A DNA stretch of 64,000 bases from Lactarius indigo (lineage: Eukaryota > Basidiomycota > Agaricomycetes > Russulales > Russulaceae), in assembly GCA_025766275.1 (NCBI GenBank), contig JAFKAC010000002.1:434001-498000 (forward strand), read 5' to 3'. The translations under genes were made by a program, and so were the position numbers. Of this stretch, positions 23,701-35,700 are shown one piece after another; position 1 is the first letter of the stretch, and every line of letters starts with the position of its first letter. The notes under the pieces are model-generated. The model searched no databases and was not told where the DNA came from. It saw nothing but the letters and a program-made list of their open reading frames with translations.

Positions 23701-26700
23701 TTGCTAGGCACATAGTGCATTCATTATGATTGTATGACTAGCAGACTAGTAATCCTTGTGTGTGTTGCCTATGCTGTGGTGACATCTCTACATATCCAAT
23801 GCAACCCAAGAGATCTTGCAGAGTATTCACTCACTCCACATACATCACACATGTTTCAATTCAAACCCAGTGAAGTGCTATACTTGACAATAGGTGATCG
23901 GAGTGGGGTGGGGTACTGTGTTACAGATTATGCCATTATCCATGAGATATTGGATACTCAGATAGCTTATAAATGCTCACGAAACACTGTACCATACAAC
24001 CACTGTATACACAACCATAGTCAATTCCGAACCTCACTCCGAATCCATCAGGAAGATGTTGCCAATGACAGAAACACATGGATCCTTGTTTACACATGAC
24101 CATGATACACCTTCCAATCTCTCCGAGCCAGAGACCTGCATCTCATCAGGTTTTGAATCATTTGATGAAGAAGATATGTATCCGGCCCACTACAATGATG
24201 AAGGCATCAGCACTAGTTCTGATGCAAGCAGCTCAAATTTGGATGTCTCTGGTTTGGATGGTTCCAACTTGGACTTAGAGTCACTAGTTGCCTTGGGAAA
24301 CCTGGTATGTGCATCACTCTGGAGCATATTTTGCGGTATCCTTATGTGGGCCATAGTATAATCAGATCATTGTGGAGATCGACAGGCTCCACATTGACCT
24401 CCAGAATATGTGCATCATGGCTAAGGCACTTTGTGATGCACAGGGGATTGCGCTACCTTCGGAGTATGTTGAGATGAGTGGATGATCCTTCCAACGCTTG
24501 CACCAGAGGTGTTGTCATGGGTGGGTGGTACTATTGTAGTATATAGGTCTGCAGGTAGCTATTGCATGTACCTGTGTTTGGACTGAGTACCCAATCAATG
24601 AACTAGATCTACATGGTCTATATCATGAATGTTGGCATACCATACATTCTGTTACTGCTTCTGAGATGTATGTGGGGTAACACAACTCTGAGAGATGAAT
24701 ATGAAATATTAGATTGTCAAACTCCATGAAATGGAATCAGTGGACAATCTCGGACTGAGAATCACAGACTGAGAATCATGGACTGATAGTCTCAGTCTGA
24801 CAGTCTCAGACTGACAATCTCGGACTGACAATCTCGGACTGACAATCTCGGACTGACAATCTCGGACTAACAATCTCGGACTGACACTCTCGGACTGACA
24901 ATCTCGTACTGGCAATCTCGGACTGACATACCCATATAGATTCAGTGTCCGAGACACCTGCCACAAACTATCAGGTATCTCTGAGATCAATAATGGACAT
25001 ATATGAGATGTGCATGGAGCAGCAGATATAAAAGGAACATTGATACATACCGAAATAGCATCATCCACCACAGATACACCCCTCCTGTTTATACTTTCTG
25101 ATCACCAGAGATGCCTCGGAGACGTGCAGCTGAATCTCTTCTACCAGCTGAGGACGGTATTGAAGAAGTTATCATTCATCACAGACGGACCAAGAGGGGC
25201 ATTCGGACCACGCAGAAGTCTGTCCCCATTCTCCTCCCAACCAAGGCAAAGGCTGGAGAGTCTTCCAACTCAAAGAAGGGAAAGAAGGACAAAGCATTAG
25301 ATCCAGCCACAGCAGAGGGATCTCAAATGGCCTCAGCCTCCTTCAAAGATACACAAGCCGAGCAATGGATAGATGAGCAAATGGATGAGCTTCCAAATGA
25401 TGAGACCAAGCAGTCTCAACCACAGGCACCTGTATGTACCAGATATCCACTACATGGGGTGAAGGATGCTAATTTGATGTAGACTGTCATGGAGCAATGG
25501 CTTCAACTCCGGAGCAGATATCTCCATATACTTTTGGCGATGGAGAGTCGGCCTTCTTCCTCCACATGCTCTATATGCCATGGCCATGGAGAGGTCAAGT
25601 GCCCTGACTGTGTCGGAGCACCACTGTTTTGTCAATCCTGCTGTGTCAAGTCTCACAGGCATTCACCATTTCATCGGCCACTTCTATGGACTGCAACACA
25701 CTATACTCCGGTTTCACTGCACTCACTGGGATTTGTGCTGTTCCTTGGGCATGCTGGTGCACCATGTCCATTGACTGTTGAAGTATAATACCATTGCATT
25801 GTCTCATGTGTACCTGTGCTCATGCTCATCTAGGGAATCAGAGCAGCACAGGGACCCCATGGCAAGAGAAATAAACACACCGGACCTGGGTTGTCATCTT
25901 CGCTGCACTCCGTTCAACAGGAACTAGAATCTCTTCAACTTTCAGACCACTCAGCCACACCCCAGGATACCCTGAAGCCTTGTGGTGTATCAACTACTCC
26001 AATCATTTCAGATGCACTATTTGACAATTCGGACATCTTTCCAGATTCAAGTGACAAGCACATGTCCATGGATCAGGCACCCAGAGAGCTTTCAGGAAAT
26101 CAGATTCTAACAATTGTTGACAGGAGTGGTATCTTTGAAATGGAGACAGTGTTCTGTGTCTGCTCCGAATCGGATAACCAAGATGAACAGCTGCTCCAGA
26201 GTGGTCTATTTCCTGCTACCTTCAAGCAAGTCAGGACTCTGTTCACATTCTCAGTTCTTGATGACTTTCTGAATGACAACTTGGAGTGCAAGACCACAGC
26301 CCAACAGTACTATTCCAAGTTGCAAAGCCAGACCAGTAGAATGTTCCCAGGACTTGTTCCGGTCCGTTCCTCTTCTTCCACATCACCCACAGTCGATAAT
26401 GAATTGTTGCAGAATTTGTATAGACAACTATTGAGGACATCACGCCAATGGTGAGACCTCAGGTCCAGAATGGAGCAGGGACTCGGACACCAGTCGGAGG
26501 AAATGTCTCCGGATGGCTCCATGGCAATTTTCTGCCCAGCATGTCCACAGCCAGGAGTCAACCTCCCAAGAGATTGGAAGGCCAGATATGAACCGTATGT
26601 GGAATCTTCGGACACTGTTTTCATGTCATTGACCCCCTATAGGAATGAATTGATCCGAACATTCATTATGGATGGAAATTTCTCTGCAGAGCACATGAGG

Positions 26701-29700
26701 CACAGGTCTGGAGAGAAGGATGTTGCACTGTCTGCTGGAATGGCCTTCATGGCGAATCCAGAACTGTACAAGGCTCATCTTAAAAGTGGCCATGAAATTG
26801 TCCAGGTATGTTGTGCCTCCCTACCAGGTTTGGTTTGGCTGATGGCCCAATAGCCAAGCACATGTAACACATACAAAGCCATTGAACAGGCAAATTCAAG
26901 TAGGGCACATCTTGATGTCACAGGGATTGGTGCAACAGCTTGCTGCCATGGATTCTTTGTTCCGACTTCTGTGGTAGACTTTCAGAAGGGAGAGAGGCAT
27001 GCCCCATTCACTAAAAGTCTCAGTCTGCAACTGATTTACAATGATCTCCAGGCAAATAAATATGGACTACAGCATCTGCAAAGCTCTTTCTTACAACATG
27101 GAAGACATGCCAGTTGCACTGGTGATGTATGACATCATGTGCCAATACAGAGTGCACTTCCAGGAGCGAGTAAGGAGCAGTCCAGGATTGTCACTACCCA
27201 GTTCCGAGGCCTTGGACATCCGGATGGGTATCGGACTGTTCCACATTCATGGCCACCAAGATTCTTGCTTACCACGATTCTCTCCGAGCTACATTCCTGG
27301 TGCAAAGCAGGTTGATGGAGAGATCATAGAGACCTTATGGGCCCCACTGAATAACATATCACGGAGCACACGAGGGATGTCCCTGGCTCATAGGCAAGAG
27401 GTCCTAGATGCCCACATGAACCACTCCAACTGGAAGAAGCTGGTCCGGATCGGTATGGCCAGATTATACATAATGGCATACAGAGTTAACATCACTTGAA
27501 TATGACAGTTCCATCACTTCTCAAGCGGTGGAAGCGCTCGGAGCATGGCCTAGATGCAAGCAGCAAGGCATTTGAATCTCTTAGTGAACATTTTAAGGAC
27601 AAGACCAAGCAATGGCTAGAGGAGGACATGGCCGCACAGACACAGAGAGGTGTGGACCCTTCTAGCATGGACATATATGACACAGTGAAGCAGAAAGGTT
27701 CGGACACCAATCATGGATAGCCTCCTCCGAACTAATGCTAGATTTAAGCACCTTCTCGTGCCATGATTCAACAGCAACTGATGGCAGATGAGGATGGGAA
27801 CCATTCCATTCCTGGTGGGACATCATGGATTTCATGTGGCCTGAAGATTCAGGAAATGCAGTCAGTTGGCCATCAGTGTTAACATCACCGGAATTGTACA
27901 CCTGATGGCTTGCTTAGATTGGCCATCAGATATCAGCTCCGGACCCATGGCTCACACACAATTGAAGAGTTTCAAACAATTGAGAACAAGTGGATCCACC
28001 TGCAGAAGCTGATTGACATGTTTTCACACCAGGCAGATGCCTTTCTGCTCCACCATCAACCACTGGATGCACCCATCCCATCACTGGGTGACTATGGAGA
28101 GTATGACCATGTGGATGATATGGAGGATTCCACAGTTCCAAGATCCAAGACTCAGATATCAGACATCTCTGGATCGGAGGGTACCAATGCAGAGGACATT
28201 CCAATTTTACTCCCATCAACACTTGGAGCAGAATGGTGTATCACTCATGGTGTCAAATCTCTTGCACTTAAGGAGGCTAAGTTGCGCTATGCCCAGGCAA
28301 ATGATTCGATCCACAGGATTCGCCTGGCATTGGGCTTCAAATCGGCACTGTTCTGGACCCAGGTCTGATGTAACGCCGTCACGACGTTAGCTCGACTTGA
28401 GCTCGATTAAGGCGACTCCTGCGACTTAGCTAATCACGCGCAAAGGCGTATGGCTTCGAAGGCGGGTCCTAGATGTACGCAGACACTAGGGTTTGGATAA
28501 AGCTCTCCCCTTGATGGAAGGCACGTCTTTAGAGATGAGAACGAAAGGATCTGGAAGTGACGATTGAAGAAGACCAAGATGGCGTGTCTTGGTCTTCCGC
28601 AGCTATCTTAAATACAAGAAGAGCAGGCTTTCAAGCGCTGCTATGAGTCACCGTATCGTAGCGTCCAATGTATCGTGTAAGTACCGCAATCCTAATACTA
28701 CTACTACCTGTACTAGGATCGAGTCATCTCTCAACGCCTAACTCCTATCGTAAACTCCGAGTCTGTGACTAATATACCTTACAGCCGTAGTCACAACCGG
28801 TACAGTAAGGGTGTTGCGCAAAATCGTAACATCACCCCCTTCTCAGCGTGAGACCCCAGACTCACCGAAAGTCCCGCGCCGTCCACGTGGACTGTTCGTC
28901 GCTGATCCTTTCGAATATGTTAGCCCTCTCCAGTCGGTAGATACAGTCCCGCTTGTCATCCCTCGCCGAGAGTCGCATGGCCTGAAGTTGGCGGATGCGA
29001 GCCGCAAGCCGCTCTTCTTCGTACGTGGCCGCCTGATAGCGTGTCACCTCCGCAGTGAGGGATTCGTCCCCGATGCGGTTCAGTGCGCGGTCCGTGATCT
29101 TGTCGGAGGCGAGGATGACTAGGTCCTCGTGGGCGATGAAGGCGCGTCCCGCAGCCGATAGCATCGGGAAGGCGTACAGGGGTTTACCGTAGAGATGAGG
29201 AGAGCCGGGAATGAGTCCCAACACAAAAGGGTTCGCACCTCCGACGATCTGAATGTGGCTGGCGTTCCTCTCTACGCCGTCGGGTCCGGTGATGGGGAAG
29301 TGAATGTAATGGGGCTGTCGATTCGCCCTGAACCCTTCAGGCGCAAGGACCTGCGCGGGGTCGTTGTCGTGCGTAATGGGGGTGTGTAATGCGACGCCGG
29401 GCAATCGCACACGTCCTCAAGACATGGGGGTTCCGTCGGTGTGAACGAGCCACGGGGTGATTCGGGGATTAGTAGGGTGGCTGTGCGTTCGAAGGAGGGG
29501 GTGTCTAACCGGGTAGTAATCTTCGTCGTCAGCGTAAGCCTCGTCGTCAGGGAGCGTTGCCTGCGCTGCCGCAACTCGCTCAATCTCCTCTGCGCTAAGC
29601 GTAGCTGTTCCTCGGCCCACTCCTTCGCCACTCTCCGCCAATCCTCCGCTGCTTCTAACTCCTGTTGGGTCCTCGAGGGGACGGTCGGCGGGGAGAATTC

Positions 29701-32700
29701 CCCGTGTGCCGATGAGGTCGTCACCTGGGGGGATAATGGCAACAGGTTCCCGATTGCCGTTGTCGTCTCTGAAGATGTGAGGGACGGCATGCTGCTGCTC
29801 GTCGTCGGGCTGGCGAGTCGGGTCAGGGAACCTCTGTAAGACATTAGCCCATTCTTGAGCGGTGATATGCCCCGCTCGCATGTTTGCAGGTGTGTACGGA
29901 GTGAGCTGGACCTGTTGAACCACGGTTTCTTGGTCATCTTCAATGAGGTTGGCGGCGTCTTGTGCAACTTGGTCGAGGAGGATCGCCGTGGTGACATGTC
30001 TGAGAGGAGAGGTGGGCATAGAAGTATGAGTGGATCGGAGGTAGGAAGGATACTCTCCCTCATCGTTCATGGGTCGACTTTTAAGGGATCGCACGGCAGT
30101 TTGGTCCGCCTGATACGCCTTGATAGCCTCAGGTGCGAACACGTCGTCTTTGTCAACCCACTGGTTCTCCGAGTCTGGATAGCCCTTCCATTTGATGAGA
30201 TATTGGAGCTTCTTGCGGCGGCCGTAATGCCGTGAGTCCAGAACGGCCTCGACTTCGTATTCTTCTTCTCCATCCACAAGGTCCGGCGGCGGTCGTGGGA
30301 AGTTCTCCCCGTGTATAGTTGTATTTTTGTACGGTGTGAGAAGATCTATGTGAAACACTGGGTGGATGCTCCACTGCGTGGGAAGCTCGAGGCGATAATT
30401 ATAGGGGGACATCACCTGGATCACTTTGAATGGTCCGTGGCGTCGCGCCGCTAATTTCGCCGTGGGTTGATTGGTCTGAAGGTGTTTCCCTTCTAGCCAT
30501 ACTTGGTCGCCTACTTGATAACAGGGTGTGTTTCGATGTTTTACCCATCCTTCTTGTGCCTTTTTGATAAGGCTCTGGGCCAGCTGTCGTGCTTCTTTTA
30601 GTTGCATCAATCTGGTTATCACGTTTGGAATAGGGGAAGGCTTATCAGTCCAATCGGCTGTCGGGTTATAACCCATAAGCAGCATAAACGGCGATTGTTT
30701 TGTGTGTTCATGGGGCCAGTTGTTATGAGCGAATTCCGCTATAGGGAGGTACGCCGCCCAGTTATCTTGCCGCTCGTTGGCCCAAAACCGCAGATACTGT
30801 TCTAGCCACTGATTGGTTCGCTCCGACTGTCCATCCGTGCGTGGGTGATACGCCGTTGATATGTTTTGCTTGATGTCTAAGATCCGGCATACCTCTTTGG
30901 TGAATTTCGATGTAAATCGAGGGTCGCGGTCGCTGATGATTTTGCGAGGTAGTCCGAATCTTCTGAACACGTGATTGACGTACAGGATAGCTGTTTCTTC
31001 TGCAGTAATCTCCTCGTTGCATGGAACGAATATTGACGCCTTGCTGCAGTCGTGATCCGTAATTGTGAGGATACTGTCATACGACTGGGCAGTTGGTAGC
31101 TTCGTGATGAAGTCCAGCGCGATGGTGTGAAACGGAGGGGCATCTGTGACCGCAGTGATGGGATATAGTGGCGCGCAGGTTGGTCTTGTATTGACCTTGT
31201 TCCGCTGACAGTCAGCGCACCCGGTCACGTACTCGTATACATCCCGGCGAAGGCGTGGCCACCAGTAATGTCGCTCTACTATCCGTTGGGTCCTGCTAAT
31301 GCCCGGGTGTCCGTGAGCAGGGAGGTCGTGATGGTCGTGTATTATTGTCCGGTACGTGGTCATAGGTCCAGTGATTACCATCTTTCCGTCCTTGTACCAT
31401 TCTCCCTCAATCTTCTTCAGCTGGTGAGTGTCGACCCATGCCTTAATGATAGCTGGATCCTGAATTCGTCTCGGTTGTTGCAGCATTGGGTGTATCCCCA
31501 GGGTGCGTACAACGTTAGTTGCTCATACGAATACTTCAGGGGGGAGGACGACCACACCTTGGTTATCCTCCTCTCCTTGGTCGTGGTCGGGTCGTCGAGA
31601 CAGGGCGTCTGCTCTACCATTGTTCTTCCCTTTGATATGATGGATCTCGAAGTCGTACTCCATTAGTTCTAGTACCTCCCGCGCGACCCTTCTGCTGATC
31701 TTTTGAGGGGTTTTCCAGTACTGAAGGTTAAGGTGGTCTGAAAATATCTTAATTTTGTGCGGGGATCCTGCGAGTAGGGGTCGCCAATGTCGGAGGGCCT
31801 TGACGATGGCGAGGAGTTCTAGGTCGTATATGTCATAGTTTCGTTCAGCTTCATTCAGCGTTGCCGAGTAATAGCCTATTGGGTGCTTGCGACCGTCACT
31901 TTTCTTTTGTAGAAGTACCGCACCTACCGCGAACCCTGACGCGTCGACTTCTAGTTCAAACTGATCTTGTAAGCTGGGATGCGCCAATACTGGTTCTTCG
32001 GTGACAAGGCGCTTGAGTGTGTTGAATGCGTGATTTTCATCGTCTCCCCACTTCCATTCTGCGTCTTTCCTGGTTAGATGGTTAAGCGGTCGTGCGTGGG
32101 TGGCGAAACCTCGGATGAAGAGGCGGTAAAAGTTACAAAATCCCAGGAATGATCGTACGTCTCTGACTTTGGTCGGCGTTGGCCAGTCCTTGATGCCGCG
32201 GACTTTTACCGGATCCATGCGTGTCACCCCCCTCTCAAGGATTACCCCCAGGTAATCCATCCGAGGTTGGTGGAACAGGCATTTCTCGAGTTTGAAGTAG
32301 AGGTCGTGTTCCTGGGCGACACGGAGGACATCAGTAACTGCCGCAATATGATCAGCGGATGTGGCCCCTTCTCGTGTAGCGATGCCGATGTCGTCCATGT
32401 ACACCCTGATGACGGTGCCACGAAGCTCATGTTTAGCGATGGTATCCCGGTAAATGTGATTCATCATGGTTTGGAAGGTCGCTGGCGAGTTGGTCAGGCC
32501 AAAGAACATGACCGTTGGTTCGAAGAGTCCGAATTTGGTTTTGAACGCTGCCTTTTCCTGGTCGCCGTCCCTTATGCGGATGTTGTTATACCCCCAGCGA
32601 ATGTCGAGCTTCGTATAGATGTAGGCATTGCTGAGGTCGTAAATGAGGTCCTGGATTAACGGGAGTGGGTATTGGTTACGTATTGTATGCGAGTTGATAA

Positions 32701-35700
32701 CGCGGTAATCCTGTACGGGGCGTAGTTTTCCGTCCTTCTTTTTGACAAAAAAGAAAGATGATGCGTACGGGGACATCAAGGGTCGAAGATACCCTTGTTG
32801 GAGCTTTTCATCTAGAAATTCCTTGAGTTTACCTTCCTCCTCCTGTGTGAGCGGGTATATTTTGCAGTCTATTGCAGAGGGCGTTCCAGGTTTAAAATCG
32901 ATGGCGTGGTCCCATGGTCTGGCAGGGGGGAATTGCTGGGATGCGTCTTCACTGAAGAGCTTTTGGAAGGCGTGGTATACTGCTGGCAGTTCCACGGGGT
33001 CTTCGTCCTTTTTTGCTTGAATAGCCAACTCTGTAGACGTAGTTGCCCGCAAGTACATATCTTCTTCGTCCATGTCAAGGACTATTGCTTCTTTTTGTTC
33101 ATCAGTAAGGGCCGACGCGATAACGGTATGACGATTAAGACTGTCCTGCGTGCTGATCACGACCGGCATGACCTCTTCGTGTATAACCGCATCCCTCCAG
33201 TTGATGGTTGGTTCGTAGGTTGCCAACCATGGATATCCTAGGATAATTTCTTCGCTGCCGAGTTCTGTAATGAGGAAGCGCATAGTCCTGTGATATCCTT
33301 TGGCGTATACGTCTAGGTCGGTAAAATGAGTGATTGACCCAGCTTTGTTTTCTGTATTGTCTATGTTCCAAATTTTTCGCGGTTTGGTCAGCGGTTGGAT
33401 GCCGATACCCATTTTTTTAACGAAGTTTGGATGTATGAAATTGTCGGTGGCTCCGGAATCCACCAATGCTTTTATGTCGGCCATTCGGTAATTCGTACGA
33501 ATCGAGACTGGAATTCGAAGAGAACGAAAGTGCGTCATGATTACAGAATTACAGTTTAAAGCCCTCACCCAGGCCGATGGGTTCAGGCGCTCCGAAAACC
33601 CTCTTTTCCCCACAAGTCCTGCAATATCAGGTCCTTGACTTCGTCGGGCGCATTCGCAACTCCCGTGAGCCATTCTTTGGCACGTTCTTCAGCGGTTTTG
33701 CTGGTTGATGCCGCTTGTATCTGGGCCGGTGGTTGTTCTTGTGCGTAATAGTCGGTTTCTGTTGCCCGGACGTTAGATGGTCCGGGACTTTGTGGCTGCC
33801 ACTGTCGTGGTTTTCTGGGATGGGGGCAATTTCGTGAGAGATGTCCCGGGGCGTTGCAATTATAACACAAAACTGTCCTGAGGTCTTGCCGCGACCCTCC
33901 CCTTCCTCGTCCTCTAACTCCCGGCCCTCCTCTCGGCGGGAAAGGGGGTTGGTTTGTATACGGTGGTTTACCATAGTCGATTTCTTCTGATCCTGCTAGT
34001 CGCGCCTTTGCTCGGTCGGCAGAGGTATCCATTGCCCATGGGTTGGCGAGGTTCTGGGGGACGGTCCATCTGGCATTTCCTGTCTTCTTGGGCTTGTTGT
34101 CTTTATATTCGTCCACCCGTGCGCGGATGTGGATGTAATTGCGTTGTCTTCGGAGCGTTGCTCGCTTCCATTCGTCGAACGTCTCCGGCTCGTCCAGATC
34201 GTAGGTCTTCTCGTAAAGTTTCTTTGGTAGCCCCTTGGTAAAGAGGTCGATGGTTTGTGGGTCATTGAGACGGTATCCGGCCTTCCTGGCGGCTTCCTCG
34301 AACTCGTTGACGTACTTATCAATATCTCCGTCAACCATTTTGAGTCCTTTTCTAAGAAGCGCTTGAGCTTGTTCGCGTTCGAGGGTGTTGACGAACCTTT
34401 GGTTAAACCCCTCTGCCACCGCGTTCCACAGATTGTGTGTATGTTGGTCTATCCCTCGTTGTATCTGTCGGTTGAGCCATTTGAGGTACGAAAGTACCCA
34501 TTCGCTGACTGATACCCCCTTTATATAAGATAGAAACAGGAGGCTTCGTCGGTAGTCGTTGCGCATAACAGGGGTGTCAAGGTTCATTCCCCAATAGACA
34601 TGCCATTGCGTGAGGAATGAATCCACTTTAGTGCGATCGCCGTCAAAGATGGTGGGAGGTTCACCGGTTAGTTTTTCATGCCCTTGCCCCCCTCCTCCTG
34701 CGCCTCCTCCACCACCGCCTCCTCCCCCTCCCGGGGGTCCTCCTTCCGGTGGGTTGTTCGGGAGATCGGGTGGATTTCCTCCTCTTCCTGGGCGTCGGGG
34801 GAAGTCGTCTCCGGGTGGTCCTCCCCATCCTGGTGGGGGTTCTAGTGGCATTCCTCGTCTCCCTCCATCCCCTGACGGGGGGTCTCCTTGGTCGGGTCCA
34901 ATGGCTCGAAAGATTGCTGCGTCGTCTGCAGTCATACGGTGCCCTGTTCCAGGGTTGATAGGCATAAGATGCCGCTGTGATTCTTCTCTAATTGCTTCGG
35001 CCGCTTCTCGCGCTGCTTGCTCCCTAACGGTCATGATTTCCTCGGCTGTCATGGTGGTGGTTGCCATTTCTGCTGCTGGTGATCGTACGTGAATGACTTC
35101 TGGTTGTTCCGAGATATGCAGGGACTCAGCTCGTTGGATGGTGTATTGTTCAATAGGACCGATACTTGCGGGTCGGTTTTCTTCGCTTTGTTCGTCCTCT
35201 TCAGTTTCCTCGCTGACTGCTTCTCCAGTAGAGTGTTCTCGCAGTTGGCCGTCAATAGGGCCCCAATCGGCCCGTGAATTGAGTTCGCGTGCGTCGATGT
35301 CGCACTGGTATTGTCTTCCTGCTGGCCTGATAACGTCCCAGCGGTGGTCTATGGGGTTCCACGTAACTTCCACCCAGCACAGGTGATCGAAATTGAACTC
35401 AACAGGTCTGAACCTTGTAGGTCCGTTAAATTCCACAAAATATCCGGTTTCGTCTCCTCGGTCTCTCCACCTGGCCGCTTCTAGGAATCGGGTTGGTACG
35501 TTTCGATCTCCTCTTCGGTCTAGATAATAAGGATGGAAACTCATCCACTGTTCTCTGGTGTTGACAGTCGCCACAATGAATATCTTGGTCTTAATGTAAC
35601 GCCGTCACGACGTTAGCTCAACTTGAGCTCGATTAAGGCGACTCCTGCGACTTAGCTAATCACGCGCAAAGGCGTATGGCTTCGAAGGCGGGTCCTAGAT

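Noticed and set aside
23734..24099. 121-codon frame upstream of gene V
   Set aside because: No similarity, overlaps the V start in another frame, composition like the flanking AT-rich spacer.
29272..30063. Pro/Ser/Thr-rich frame antisense-shifted to gypsy A Pol end (and 50956-51258, 51268-52065 in gypsy B)
   Set aside because: Shadow of the conserved Pol C-terminus in another frame; conservation follows that of the true frame.
34610..35092. Poly-Pro frames opposite the Gag poly-Gly linkers (also 39741-40103, 61155-61736)
   Set aside because: Antisense reading of GGN repeats.
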